64,000 nucleotides of DNA from DASWOJ01 sp964250755 (GTDB taxonomy: Bacteria; Pseudomonadota; Alphaproteobacteria; Acetobacterales; Acetobacteraceae), in NCBI GenBank assembly GCA_964250755.1, contig CAXUHB010000011.1, positions 1 through 64,000 of the forward strand, written 5' to 3'. Of the stretch, positions 1-9,789 are shown one piece after another (position 1 is the first letter of the stretch; each line of letters starts with the position of its first letter). The notes beneath the pieces were generated by a model. It was not told where the DNA came from and made no database searches. It saw only the letters and a program-made list of their open reading frames with translations. The position numbers and the translations under genes were made by a program.

Positions 1-2693
1 TCGCGCGGGAGCATGGCGTGCCCGTGCTGCCCCGCGGCGGCGGCACCAGCCAGTGCGGCCAGACCGTCAACCGCGCGCTGGTGATAGACTGCACCAAGCA
101 CCTGCGCCGGGTGGTGGAGGTGGACGCGGCGGCGCGCACCGCCATCGTGGAACCAGGACTGGTGCTGTCCCACCTGAACGCCGCTCTGGGGCCGCATGGC
201 TTGTTCTACCCCGTGGACCCCAGCACCAACGCCCGCTGCACCCTGGGCGGCATGGCCGGCAACAACTCCTGCGGCTCGAAAAGCATCCGCTACGGCTTGA
301 TGGCCGACAACGTTCTTGCCATTGAGGCCATTCTGGCCGACGGCACGCGGGCCACCTTCGGCCCTGCATCGGCCGCACCCGGCCCCGTGACGGACTTGGT
401 GGCGCAGTTGCACGCCCTTGGCGACGCGGAGGCGGCGGAGATCGCCGCGCGCTTTCCCACGCAACTCCGCCGGGTCGGCGGCTACAACATCGAGGCGTTG
501 ACCCCCGCGGCGCGCAGCGAGGGCCGCGGCAACCTGGCCCGGCTGCTGGTGGGGTCGGAGGGCACGCTGGCCTTCACCGCCCGGCTGCACCTGCACTTGC
601 ATCCGGTGCTGCCGCGCAAGGTCCTGGGTATCTGCCAGTTCCCGACCTTCCGCGCCGCCATGGAAGCGTCCCGCCACCTCGTGACCTTGCAGCCCGAAGC
701 GGTCGAGCTGGTGGACCGCACCATGATAGACCTGGGCCGCGGCATCCCGATCTACGCGCCCACCATAGACCGCATGGTCCAGGGCCAGCCCGACAGCCTG
801 CTGATCGTCGAGTTCCACGGCCACGACGACGGCCCGCTGCTGGCCAAGCTGGCCGACCTGGATGCGATGATGGCCGACCTCGGCTGGCCCGGCGCCGTCA
901 TCCGCGCCACCGACCCGGCATTTCAGGCCGCCATCGCGGAGGTGCGGGAGGCCGGGCTGAACATCATGATGTCCATGCGCGGCGACGGTAAGCCCGTGTC
1001 CTTCATCGAGGACTGCGCCGTGGGCCTGGACGACCTGGCCGACTATACCGAACGCCTGAACGACGTGTTCGCCCGCTATGGCACCAAAGGCACTTGGTAT
1101 GCCCACGCCAGCGTCGGCTGCCTGCATGTCCGCCCCGTCCTGAACATGAAGGACCCCACGGATGTGCGCACCATGCGGGCCGTCGCCGAGGAATGCTTCG
1201 CCCTGGTGCGCGAGTACAAGGGATCGCATAGCGGGGAGCACGGCGACGGCATCGTCCGCAGCGAGTTCCACGCGGAGATGTTCGGCCCCCGCATCGTCCG
1301 CACGTTCGAGGCGGTAAAGGACCTGTTCGACCCCGGCGCGCTGCTGAACCCCAACCGCGTGGTGCGCCCGCCGCGCATGGACGACCGCACCCTGTTCCGC
1401 TACGGCCCGGACTACGCCGCCGACCCGGCGTTCACCCCCGCGCTGGACTGGTCCGGCTACCCCGGCCCCCAGGGCGGGATGCTGTCCGCGGTCGAGATGT
1501 GCAACAACAACGGCACCTGCCGGAAGTTTGACGCCGGCAGCATGTGCCCCAGCTACCGCGTGACGCGGGACGAGCAGCATCTGACCCGGGGCCGCGCCAA
1601 CACGCTGCGCCTGGCGCTGACGGGGCAGCTCGGTCCGGATGCGATGGCGTCCGACGACGTAGCGGAGGCGCTGTCCCTCTGCGTGTCCTGCAAGGCGTGC
1701 CGGCGGGAGTGCCCGACCGGCGTGGACATGGCCAAGATGAAGATCGAGGCCCTGGCCGCCCGCGTGGCCCGGCACGGCGTTCCCGCCCGCGCCCGCCTGG
1801 TGGCGGAACTGCCGCGGCTGGCCCGGGTCGCGTCACGCATGGCTCCGCTGGCCAACCTGCGGAACCGGGTGGGCCTGCTGCGCCGCCTGGGCGCGCGCAT
1901 CGGTCTGGCGCCGGAGCGGCCCTTGCCGGCCTGGCGCAGCGATCCCTTCCGGGACAGCGAGGCCGCGGCCCCGCCCGCGCCGCGCGGCGACGTGCTGCTG
2001 CTGGCCGACACCTTCAACCGCTACTTCGAGCCGGAGAACCTGCGCGCCGCCGTGCGCGTGCTGCGCGCCGCCGGGTTCCGGGCGGTGCTTCCGACGGCGG
2101 CGAGGCGTCCGGTCTGCTGCGGGCGCACCTACCTGTCCGCCGGCATGGTGGACCGCGCCCGGCAGGAGGCTGCACGGACGCTCGCCGCCCTGGCCGGCCC
2201 GCTGCCGGTGGTGGGGCTGGAGCCGTCCTGCCTGCTGACCCTGCGCGACGAGTTCCCGTCCCTGCTGCCCGGCGATGCCGCCGCTGCGCTGTCCAACCGC
2301 GCCATGCTGCTGAGCGAGTTCCTGGCCCGGCACGACGCCAAGCTGGACCTGCACGCGGTGGCGCCGCGGGCGCACGTGCATGGGCACTGCCACCAGAAGG
2401 CGTTCGGCGCCTTCCCGGACGTGCTGGCGGCGCTGCGTCGGGTGCCGGGGCTGGACGTGCAGCCGATCACCTCGTCCTGCTGCGGCATGGCCGGGGCGTT
2501 CGGCTACCAGGCCGAAACGCAGGACGCCTCCCGCGCGATGGCGGAGGCCGGGCTGCTGCCGGCGGTGCGGGCCGCGGCGGGGGCGGACCTGATCGTGGCC
2601 GACGGCACCTCCTGCCGCCACCAGATCGCCGACTTATCCGGGCGGCGGGCGGTGCATTCGGTGCAGGTGCTGGACCGGGCGCTGCGGGCATAG
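1..2693 (+). CDS. FAD-linked oxidase fused to Fe-S (GlcF-like) domain, 5' end cut by window
   Basis: The reading frame is open from the first bases, so the N-terminus lies outside the window; the GTG at 18 is internal. About 895 residues are visible. The N-terminal half is an FAD-binding type-4 (GlcD/vanillyl-alcohol-oxidase) domain: PRGGGTS and GGMAGNNSCGSKSIRYG are FAD-contacting loops, and GSEGTLAF and the HSGEHGDG motif are typical of D-2-hydroxyacid dehydrogenases. The C-terminal half has an Fe-S ferredoxin-like motif (CVSCKACRRECP), an earlier CNNNGTC cluster, and two CCG-type heterodisulfide-reductase-like motifs (VCCGR, SSCCGMAG). This order matches the YdiJ-type D-2-hydroxyglutarate/D-lactate dehydrogenase family (about 1,000 residues), so roughly 100 residues are missing. 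It oxidises a D-2-hydroxyacid and passes electrons through the Fe-S centres; the exact substrate cannot be told. It converges on the T6SS locus and looks unrelated to it. Confidence 0.88.
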   Translation, partial: AREHGVPVLPRGGGTSQCGQTVNRALVIDCTKHLRRVVEVDAAARTAIVEPGLVLSHLNAALGPHGLFYPVDPSTNARCTLGGMAGNNSCGSKSIRYGLMADNVLAIEAILADGTRATFGPASAAPGPVTDLVAQLHALGDAEAAEIAARFPTQLRRVGGYNIEALTPAARSEGRGNLARLLVGSEGTLAFTARLHLHLHPVLPRKVLGICQFPTFRAAMEASRHLVTLQPEAVELVDRTMIDLGRGIPIYAPTIDRMVQGQPDSLLIVEFHGHDDGPLLAKLADLDAMMADLGWPGAVIRATDPAFQAAIAEVREAGLNIMMSMRGDGKPVSFIEDCAVGLDDLADYTERLNDVFARYGTKGTWYAHASVGCLHVRPVLNMKDPTDVRTMRAVAEECFALVREYKGSHSGEHGDGIVRSEFHAEMFGPRIVRTFEAVKDLFDPGALLNPNRVVRPPRMDDRTLFRYGPDYAADPAFTPALDWSGYPGPQGGMLSAVEMCNNNGTCRKFDAGSMCPSYRVTRDEQHLTRGRANTLRLALTGQLGPDAMASDDVAEALSLCVSCKACRRECPTGVDMAKMKIEALAARVARHGVPARARLVAELPRLARVASRMAPLANLRNRVGLLRRLGARIGLAPERPLPAWRSDPFRDSEAAAPPAPRGDVLLLADTFNRYFEPENLRAAVRVLRAAGFRAVLPTAARRPVCCGRTYLSAGMVDRARQEAARTLAALAGPLPVVGLEPSCLLTLRDEFPSLLPGDAAAALSNRAMLLSEFLARHDAKLDLHAVAPRAHVHGHCHQKAFGAFPDVLAALRRVPGLDVQPITSSCCGMAGAFGYQAETQDASRAMAEAGLLPAVRAAAGADLIVADGTSCRHQIADLSGRRAVHSVQVLDRALRA

Positions 2694-2812
2694 GCAAGCA
2701 GGCGACGGCAACGCATTGCGCGTCGGCGGCCTGAGCCGACCAGCCGCACAGAACACGTTATTGCAATGCGCTTGCGCCGTGGTGGTCCGGTCGCGCGCGT
2801 AGCAGCGGACGG

Positions 2813-4381
2813 CTAATCGCCGATCCTGAAGACGCTCACGGTGTCGCCGTTGCCCACTGCGAGCCTGCCGCCATCCGGCGAGAACGCCATCCCGCCGGCG
2901 AAACGGCGAAGGTCGAGCGTCACGCTTCCCAACGCGGATGTGGACGGGCTCCAGAGATGCACAATGTTGGAGCGCCCAAGCGCGGACACGACGAAACGCC
3001 CCCCGGTGTCCCAACGGAGGGAAGCGCCATAGCCTGATCCCGCCCCGGGTTCATGTGAGGCGACCTCTGCTCCATCAGAGAGCCGGATTACGCGGATGAC
3101 TGGCTGCCTCTCCCCTGATTGGGAGCGCTCGGCAACCACGGCCAGCATGGTGCCATCGGGACTGAACGAGGCAGTGTAGGACCAGAGCGGCATCCGGTTC
3201 AGCACTGCGCCTGTCCCTGCGTCGCATATGACGAGGTCTCGGCCATACCCGACCGCAAGGCGCTTTCCGTCCTGCGAGAATACGATGAAGCGCGCCCCTG
3301 ACTGCCCCTCGGGCGGCAGGCCGAACGTGGACACCTTGCGCCAGTCCTCGGTTGACAGCAGCGAAACGGGCACGCTGGACCTGTTGAAGTCGTAGCCGAC
3401 CGCGAGTGTTGCCCCGTCGGGCGACAAGGCCAACCTCACATCATAGCCGGCCGATCCCCGCACTCCCGGGGCCGGATCGGGTTCTTCGTGCAGAACCTCA
3501 CCCGTCTGCGCGTCAATGACCGAGAACGCAGCGCGGGACCTGTCCCGGCCTCCTGGCACGACGATGAATCGCTGGTTCCCGACGGCGCTCTCCACCACCG
3601 CTCGTGGCACCTCATGTTCCTGGCCTATTCCGCCATTCCAGTTCCGGATCACTAGCCGGCCGTCCCGCGACAGCGAGACCAACTTCGTCCCGTCGCCGGA
3701 CCATGCAAGAAACACGGCACCTTGCCGGGTCTGCCACTCATCCTCGAACGCGACGGGAGGCACACCGGCACCGGGCGTTTGATGCACATGCGGCCTCCAC
3801 CACCACTGGCCGAGTAGCACGGACGCGGCAAGCACGAGCGCCACGGACAAGGCAGCCGCGGCCCAGCGCAGCGGCTTCGCAGCCCCGAAATACTGCGCGA
3901 CCGCAGCCGGGGCGGATGAAAACTCAATCAGCCAGCAGGTTAGGCCGCCAACGGCTCCGGGGCCTGCAAAGAGCGGCCACTTGGGGACAGCGCCCGCGAG
4001 CAGGTCCGTCAGGAATGGCTGCTCCGGCCCCTCAATGTTGAGGACACGGCCCAACTCCACCGCAAAGGGCATCATCAGGACACCGACAGCAGCGCCTGAA
4101 GCTGCGGCACGCCAAGCGGAGGAGAACGCATTCACGCCGACCGTCCGCCGGATGAGGGCAAATGGAAGCAGTGCTGTGATCCAAAGGACCAAATTCCCGA
4201 AAAATACGAAGCTGAACCAGTAGTCCAGGTCGTAACGGGACACGACCTCCTCGCTCCACGCCATTCCGCCAACGCTGGCAGCCATCCAGGCCAGGCTCAC
4301 GCCCGCGACGTAGCCCAGCACGAGAGTCCGCTCGCGTGTCGGTTCCTTTGGCAACAGGACTGGATCGGCTGTCTCGTTCAA
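2813..4381 (-). CDS. Membrane-anchored WD40-like beta-propeller protein at the end of the T6SS locus
   Basis: This 522-residue protein has about five predicted membrane helices in its first 195 residues (roughly 19-41, 54-76, 85-108, 136-154 and 172-193). A soluble C-terminal half (about 215-522) follows, with repeated WD40-type blades of the form LSPDGATLAVGY, FSQDGKRLAVGYG and FSPDGGRLAVGNG. No enzyme motif is visible. It lies 65 bases downstream of tagF on the same strand and may be read with it, so it may be an accessory or scaffold protein of the secretion system. WD40 propellers bind proteins, but the partner is unknown. Its codons look less GC-biased than those of its neighbours (by eye), which could mean a separate origin. 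The coding call is secure; any T6SS role is inferred from position only. Confidence 0.75.
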   Translation of the reverse strand: MNETADPVLLPKEPTRERTLVLGYVAGVSLAWMAASVGGMAWSEEVVSRYDLDYWFSFVFFGNLVLWITALLPFALIRRTVGVNAFSSAWRAAASGAAVGVLMMPFAVELGRVLNIEGPEQPFLTDLLAGAVPKWPLFAGPGAVGGLTCWLIEFSSAPAAVAQYFGAAKPLRWAAAALSVALVLAASVLLGQWWWRPHVHQTPGAGVPPVAFEDEWQTRQGAVFLAWSGDGTKLVSLSRDGRLVIRNWNGGIGQEHEVPRAVVESAVGNQRFIVVPGGRDRSRAAFSVIDAQTGEVLHEEPDPAPGVRGSAGYDVRLALSPDGATLAVGYDFNRSSVPVSLLSTEDWRKVSTFGLPPEGQSGARFIVFSQDGKRLAVGYGRDLVICDAGTGAVLNRMPLWSYTASFSPDGTMLAVVAERSQSGERQPVIRVIRLSDGAEVASHEPGAGSGYGASLRWDTGGRFVVSALGRSNIVHLWSPSTSALGSVTLDLRRFAGGMAFSPDGGRLAVGNGDTVSVFRIGD

Positions 4382-4446
4382 CGCGCCGGTTTCACTGCAT
4401 CACGGCCATGCCTGACGATTTCGGCTATTGCCGACCATGCCATACG

Positions 4447-5049
4447 TCATGGCGCATCCCAAACTCGGACACTCTCGGCACCGCGGTCACGGCGCAGCAT
4501 TGCCGCAAACATCGGAGCCTCCGGCATGGCATCGCCGCTGACCTGACCTGCCGCAACCAACCGTCCCCCGGCGGTCCACCACGTCCCCCGCTGCGGCTCG
4601 GCCAGCGCCGGGCCGGACGGGACCGCTGCGCCGGCGACCGCAGCTGCAAGTTGGTCCGGCGGCACGTCGCGCTCCACGGCGGCGATGCCGATGCCCTCCG
4701 CGGCATCCAGGAACCCGCCCAGCACCGCAAGCTCCGCCCAGGTGGCGGCGGTGGCGGCGATGGTCAGCGGGAACAGGCGGCCCGCCTTGTCCGTGCTGGG
4801 CAGCCACAGGCCCACCACCGGCCCCGCGCCGCACTGGCCCGCGGGCAGCAGGAAGCGCCAGATCGGGGCCTCCATCCATGCCTCGGTCCAGGCGTCCTCG
4901 CCCAGGATGGCGCGGCTGCCGGGCAGCACGTCCTGCCACCAGGCGTCCAGCGCCTGCACCAGGCCGGACGGCAGGCCCGCCCGCACGAAGTCCCCCCGCG
5001 ACGGCATCTTGCCGAAGAAGCCGGCGGACACGCCCGCAGCCAGGCTCAC
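4447..5049 (-). CDS. tagF: TagF, T6SS-associated regulator
   Basis: This 200-residue protein carries the TagF signature near its N-terminus (FFGKMPSRGDFVRAGLP), followed by the WRFLLPAG and GRLFPLTIAA segments typical of the family (type VI secretion-associated protein, BMA_A0400 family). TagF proteins repress T6SS assembly post-translationally in organisms where they have been studied, in some cases by binding the FHA protein. I place the start at the GTG whose bases overlap the TGA of tssM2 (GTGA); the longer open frame upstream is only an overlap with tssM2 in another frame. The overlap indicates translational coupling with tssM2. Its presence with PppA, the kinase and TagH completes the threonine-phosphorylation control set. 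Confidence 0.9.
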   Translation of the reverse strand: MSLAAGVSAGFFGKMPSRGDFVRAGLPSGLVQALDAWWQDVLPGSRAILGEDAWTEAWMEAPIWRFLLPAGQCGAGPVVGLWLPSTDKAGRLFPLTIAATAATWAELAVLGGFLDAAEGIGIAAVERDVPPDQLAAAVAGAAVPSGPALAEPQRGTWWTAGGRLVAAGQVSGDAMPEAPMFAAMLRRDRGAESVRVWDAP

Positions 5050-8000
5050 GGCACCGCCGGGCACCGGAACTCCGTGAACAGGCCCGGCGCGAACGGGTTG
5101 CCGGCGCTGGCCGTCCCGATCTCGAACACGACGGCGTTGGGCGGCGTGCCGAAGGCGGCGCTGATCCGCCCAGGCTTGGGCAGCGCCTGTAGCCGCCCCC
5201 GGGCCAGCAACCGGTGCAGCGCCCAAGGCCCGGATTCCTTCAATGCCAAGGCCGGCGCGTCCGCGGTCAGGCTGGCCTCCGGCGTGCCGCCCGCAGGCGG
5301 CCACGTCACCTGGGTCGGGCGGGGCTGGCCCCCAGCCTCGATGGCCGTGCCGGCCAGGGTCAACGTGGCGGGCCGGGACATGGCGGCAGGCGTGACCTCG
5401 ACTTGGAACGACGCCGCGGCCCGGCCCGGCGGAAAGAATGCCTCCCGCAGCCCCGCCGCGCGCTGGAATTGCGCCACGTCGCCTGCCGCGAGCAACGGCG
5501 CGGCACCACCCGCAGCGGCCGGCTTCCACGGCTTGCTGCTGGTGTCCACGTAGGGCTTCAACTGCGTGTTCAGGAAGCCGTCCAGCAGCCCCGCCGGACC
5601 GAACACGCGGGCGAACTCGTCCAGCCCGAGCGGCGTCCCGTTGGCACTGAAGGGATAGCGCGTGACCGCAGCGGCGCAGGCCTGGGCCGGGCCGCCCGGC
5701 GCGTTGTAGGCCAGCGACACCTGCCGGCGCGCATTGCCCGTCCGCAGCGCCCCGGCGTTGGCGGCGATGGTCGAGAGCCAGCGGCTCAGTGGCTGCGGCT
5801 GCCGCGCCGCATCGGCCAGCAAGGCCGCGCCCAGGTCCTCCCCGCCCGGGGGCGCGGCAGCCCCCAGCGGCATCTGCGCGATCTTGGCCAACGGCTGCTG
5901 GATGTCTGCCACCAGCCGCAGCGAGCGTTCCAGCGCCGCCCCATCGCCGGTCGTCAGCCCGGCCAGCGCGGCATAGCGCGCCGTGGCCGCCGCCCCCGCA
6001 CCGGGAAGCTGCACCAGCGGCGCCATCGAGCGCAGGAGGGCGCGCAAGGGCGACTCCGGGGAGGCCAGGACATACAGCGATTGCGCCGCCTGCGGCAACG
6101 TGCCGATGGGCGCGATGCCCAGGTCCCCCAGCATGTCGTCCCAGCGGCGGGTGAAGTCCGCCAGATACAGCGCCGTGACCGCCTGCTCCAGCGTCTGCAG
6201 TTCCGCGGGGGCGAACTCGGTCTCGCGCCCGACCACCCAGGTCTCCGCCGCCACCTGCCGCGCCGCCACGGGCAGGGCGCGCTGCAGGACCTGCTGGTAG
6301 CCGGGCGCGGTGTAAAGCCCGGGGATGCCGTCCGTCATCGGTTTGCCCGAGGCGCGGGTGAACACCGCCACCCCGGCCAGGCCCAGCGGCGCGGCAGGCC
6401 TCCAGGCCGGCAGCGCCGCCGCGGCGGCCGAGGTCTGGATGCCCGCATAGACCCGCGCCGCCGCCGGCACCTGGCGGAAGCTGCTGCGGGCGGCGGCGAC
6501 CAGCGGCCCGTCCAGCGTGACCGCGGGCAGCGGCTCGGCCAGCAGTTGGTCCAGGTGGCCCAGCAGCGCCTCCACCAGCGGCGCATCAGCCTCGCCAGGA
6601 TAGGCGCGAGTCCAGTCGCGCTCCATCCAGCTCCGCACCTGGCCGGCGTCCAGCGGCCCGGCGCCGCCCAGCATCAGGTAGATGCGCGTGGTCTCATACA
6701 GCGCGTCGGGCCGGGTCAGCTCGCCACGCATCTCCGCTTCCAGCCGCCACAGCAGACGCGGCAGCAGGGCGTAGTCCAGCCCGTCCCGATACACCGCCCG
6801 CGCGCCTGCCTGCAGCTTGGCGGCCTGGCCGAAGCCGAAGGCCACAGGCTCCACAGGCACGGCGGCGGCCAGGGCCCGAGCCTGGTCCAGCAGAGGCGCC
6901 AGCGGGCGTAGGTCGCCATCGGACACCCGGTCCGCGGCCAGGGGCGCCGCAGCCTGCTCGTAGGCGGCAAGGGCGCCGGCTACAGCGGACACCTGGGCCT
7001 GCCCGGACTGCGCGCTCCACAGCATCGCACCTGCCGATCCCGCCACGCACAGCAGCACCGCCGCGTATCCCGCCGCGCGCAGCAGCATCCGAGCGCGGCG
7101 CCGGGCCGGACGGGCGCGCACCAGCATCGCCTCGCCAAGGATCACGTCCCGCAGCAGGCGGCCCAGGAAGTAGCTGCGCCCGGCCTCGGGCCGCAGCGCC
7201 GCCAACTGCTCCCGCGGCAATCCGAACACCCGCGCCATCACGCCGGTCAGCCGGTCAATCGGGGTGCCCGTCTGCGTGCCGGAAGCGAAGTAGACGCCGC
7301 GCAGCAGCACGTCCCCGGCGAAAGCCGCATCCACGAAGGCGGCCAGCGGCTTCTCCAAGCTGGCGAACTGCGTCGGAAAGCCCGCGATGGCGCTGCGCCG
7401 CTCCAGCCGGTGCTCGGCCGCAAGCCGGGGCACCATGCGCGCAGCCAGACGCAGGGACAGGCCGCGGAACGCCGACTGGAACCGCCCGGCCACGGCGGGC
7501 GCCGCCGAGGCAAGTGGGAACGTCTCGCCCCAGACCTGGGCACGGCCGTCTTCGTCCAGGTCGTCAAAGGTTTCCGTGAAGCCGGCCACGAGGTCGGCTT
7601 TCGTGAACAGCGCATAGACCGGCAGGCGCACGCCCAGACGCCCCTGCAGCTCCGCGATCCTGCGGGATATGGCGGCGGCGTGGGCCGCCCGCTCCTCCGC
7701 GGTCGCCTGCACCAGGTCGGGCAGGCCGATGGCGACGATGACGCCGTTCAGCGGCTGCGCCGGGCGCGTGCGCTTCAGCAGGTTCAGGAAGGCGGTCCAG
7801 CCCGCCCGGTCCACCGCGGCGTCCGAGTCCTGCGTGGTGTAGCGCCCGGCAGTGTCTATCAGCACCGCATCCTCGGTGAACCACCACTCGCACAAGCGGG
7901 TGCCGCCGACGCCGGCCACAGCGGCGCGGCCCATCTGCTCCTGCAAGGTGAAGCGCAGTCCGGCGTTCATCAGCGCCGTGGTCTTGCCGGCGCCGGGCGG

Positions 8001-8339
8001 GCCGATGATGGCATACCAGGGCAGTTCGGCCAGGGTGGCGCGGCGTCCGCCGGACTTGCGCAGCAGGGCCAGCGCGTTGGCCAGGGTCTCCCGGACCGCG
8101 GCGGTCTCCTCTCCCGCGCCGTCCGACAGGCCCGCGGTCAGCACGGCGTCCCGGGACCGCCGGCGCCAGTCCAGCAGGGCGTTGCCGACGGCCCATGCGG
8201 CCAGCAGGGTCTGCACGGCCGCCAGGCGCGGCAGCACGTCTTCCAGCGGCGGCCACAGCGGGCCGAACAGCCAGACCAGCCCGGCCAGCAGCGCCGTGCC
8301 CGCAAAGGTGATGACCCAGCGGGACCACAGCAGCCTCAC
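5046..8339 (-). CDS. tssM: TssM paralogue 2 (IcmF-like inner-membrane ATPase-fold protein)
   Basis: This 1,097-residue IcmF/VasK family protein has two N-terminal membrane helices (about 10-28 and 40-58), a cytoplasmic NTPase-like domain with Walker A GPPGAGKTT at 113-121 and an IDTAGRYTTQDS switch-type motif, a third helix near 410-430, and a long periplasmic region. That region includes the LDGFLNTQLKPYVDTSSKPW signature and ends in FRCPAVP. TssM bridges the envelope and forms the T6SS membrane complex with TssL and TssJ. It overlaps tssL2 upstream by four bases (8336-8339) and tagF downstream, so the three are translationally coupled. It is the second TssM in this locus and about 100 residues shorter than TssM1. 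The Walker and switch regions are nearly identical to TssM1 at DNA level, whereas the periplasmic half has diverged. Confidence 0.93.
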   Translation of the reverse strand: MRLLWSRWVITFAGTALLAGLVWLFGPLWPPLEDVLPRLAAVQTLLAAWAVGNALLDWRRRSRDAVLTAGLSDGAGEETAAVRETLANALALLRKSGGRRATLAELPWYAIIGPPGAGKTTALMNAGLRFTLQEQMGRAAVAGVGGTRLCEWWFTEDAVLIDTAGRYTTQDSDAAVDRAGWTAFLNLLKRTRPAQPLNGVIVAIGLPDLVQATAEERAAHAAAISRRIAELQGRLGVRLPVYALFTKADLVAGFTETFDDLDEDGRAQVWGETFPLASAAPAVAGRFQSAFRGLSLRLAARMVPRLAAEHRLERRSAIAGFPTQFASLEKPLAAFVDAAFAGDVLLRGVYFASGTQTGTPIDRLTGVMARVFGLPREQLAALRPEAGRSYFLGRLLRDVILGEAMLVRARPARRRARMLLRAAGYAAVLLCVAGSAGAMLWSAQSGQAQVSAVAGALAAYEQAAAPLAADRVSDGDLRPLAPLLDQARALAAAVPVEPVAFGFGQAAKLQAGARAVYRDGLDYALLPRLLWRLEAEMRGELTRPDALYETTRIYLMLGGAGPLDAGQVRSWMERDWTRAYPGEADAPLVEALLGHLDQLLAEPLPAVTLDGPLVAAARSSFRQVPAAARVYAGIQTSAAAAALPAWRPAAPLGLAGVAVFTRASGKPMTDGIPGLYTAPGYQQVLQRALPVAARQVAAETWVVGRETEFAPAELQTLEQAVTALYLADFTRRWDDMLGDLGIAPIGTLPQAAQSLYVLASPESPLRALLRSMAPLVQLPGAGAAATARYAALAGLTTGDGAALERSLRLVADIQQPLAKIAQMPLGAAAPPGGEDLGAALLADAARQPQPLSRWLSTIAANAGALRTGNARRQVSLAYNAPGGPAQACAAAVTRYPFSANGTPLGLDEFARVFGPAGLLDGFLNTQLKPYVDTSSKPWKPAAAGGAAPLLAAGDVAQFQRAAGLREAFFPPGRAAASFQVEVTPAAMSRPATLTLAGTAIEAGGQPRPTQVTWPPAGGTPEASLTADAPALALKESGPWALHRLLARGRLQALPKPGRISAAFGTPPNAVVFEIGTASAGNPFAPGLFTEFRCPAVP

Positions 8340-9745
8340 GGCGCCGCGCCCTCCAGCACCACGTCCACCCGGCGGTTGCGCTCCCGGCCCTCAGGGGTCG
8401 TGTTCGGGGCGACCGGGTCGGCGCCGGCCCGGCCCTCGGCCGCGGCTGGGATCACGCCGCCCAGGCTGCGGGCCAGCGCCGCCCGCACCGCCTCCGCCCG
8501 GGCCGCGCTCAGCTTGAAGCTGGAGGGAAAGGCGACGCTGCGCACGGGGCGGTCGTCCAGGTGGCCGACCACGTGCAGGCGCCCGCCCTCCGGACGCACG
8601 GCGGTGGCGACCGCCTGCAGCAGCGGTCCGGCAGCGGCGGTCAGCGTGGCGCTGCCGGGCGGGAACAGCGCGTGCTCGGGCAGGCGCAGCACGGGGATGG
8701 CGGGGGTGCCGGCAACCTCCACCGGCGTCTGCGCCGCCAGCCGGCTGCGCAGCCGGTCCTGCGCGCCTGGCGCGGCGGCCGGCGGCGTCGGGACCAACGC
8801 GGCGGCATCGCGCTGCAGTTGCGGCATCACCGCGGGCGGGGCGTCGAGCATGCGTGCGAACAGGGCGTCGCCGGTGTCGTTCAGACCCGCGCTCAGCAGC
8901 AGGTAAACCCCCGCCACCCCGGCCAGCCCGGCGCTGGCGGCCACCCAGACCGGCAACCTGGCCCGCCTGCGGCGGAACGGTGCGGCGACGCCCTCCCACC
9001 GCTCCGACAGGGCGGACGGAGCCGGCGGGCCATCTGCCAGCAGCGCCGCGGTGGCCGCCGCGCGTATCGCCTCCACCTCCGCCGCGCCGCCCAGGCGGGT
9101 TCGGTAGCGCCCCATCATGCCAAGCGACATCAGCACCACCAGCAGCTCCAGCACCGGCCGCATCCCGCCTGCCTTGCCCTGCGCCTGGCGGAGCATGTCG
9201 AAGAAGCGGCCCGGGCCGACGTCGGAGTGGTGCGCGGCAACCAGCGGCTGCCGCGCCCAGGTGCCCCCGGCGCCCCAGGGCGTGCTCAGCACGGCGTCGT
9301 CCAGGCTCTCGCAGAGGGCGTAGCCGCCCCGCCGCACCTGGTCGGACGGCAGGCCCGCGGCCAGGGCGCGCGCCTCGAAGGCTTGAAGCTCCGCATCCGT
9401 GCGGAGCCGCAGCGCGTCGGGATCGGCCTGCACGAGGCCGCGCAGCCGCGCCAGTAACTGCAGTAACGGCATGGCGTGGGGCAGAAGGCTTGCATCCCCG
9501 CCGGGAGCGGAGGCGAGGGTGCCGTGTTCCGGCGCAGCCACTGAGACGGCAGCCGGCGCTGCACTGGGGGCAGGGGTGGCCGCTCCAGACCGGAGAGGCT
9601 CCAGGTCGGGCCTGGCGTGGCCCGGCGCAGGCGTCCCCGCGGCAGCAAGGGCGGGAGCGGCGCCGGCGGCCATCCGGCCGGACGGGCGGGGGCGGAACAC
9701 CCGGGTCTCATCGGGGTTGCCGTCCGGGATCGGCGGTTCCAGCAG
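8336..9745 (-). CDS. tssL: TssL paralogue 2 with C-terminal OmpA/peptidoglycan-binding domain; probable CTG start
   Basis: The protein is about 469 residues. It has an Ala/Pro-rich N-terminal tail, a DotU domain (about 90-280, with the family motif DDAVLSTPWGAGGTW and the FFDMLRQA helix), one membrane helix (PVWVAASAGLAGVAGVYLLL), and a C-terminal OmpA-like domain (VVGHLDDRPVR, SSFKLSAARAEAV, RERNRRVDVVLEG) that should bind peptidoglycan. The first standard start is a GTG at 9700 with no good ribosome site. The frame continues upstream and reads PDETRVFRPRPSGR, which matches PEADRTIIRPRPGGR at the N-terminus of TssL1. A strong AAGGAGG at 9752-9758 sits 6 bases before two in-frame CTG codons (9745 and 9742). 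I therefore favour a CTG start; GTG 9700 is the alternative. It forms a pair with the downstream tssM2. Confidence 0.9.
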   Translation of the reverse strand: MLEPPIPDGNPDETRVFRPRPSGRMAAGAAPALAAAGTPAPGHARPDLEPLRSGAATPAPSAAPAAVSVAAPEHGTLASAPGGDASLLPHAMPLLQLLARLRGLVQADPDALRLRTDAELQAFEARALAAGLPSDQVRRGGYALCESLDDAVLSTPWGAGGTWARQPLVAAHHSDVGPGRFFDMLRQAQGKAGGMRPVLELLVVLMSLGMMGRYRTRLGGAAEVEAIRAAATAALLADGPPAPSALSERWEGVAAPFRRRRARLPVWVAASAGLAGVAGVYLLLSAGLNDTGDALFARMLDAPPAVMPQLQRDAAALVPTPPAAAPGAQDRLRSRLAAQTPVEVAGTPAIPVLRLPEHALFPPGSATLTAAAGPLLQAVATAVRPEGGRLHVVGHLDDRPVRSVAFPSSFKLSAARAEAVRAALARSLGGVIPAAAEGRAGADPVAPNTTPEGRERNRRVDVVLEGAAP

Positions 9746-9789
9746 GTCCTGCCTCCTTGCGCCTTTTGTTCCGGTTCAGGTGGTATAGC

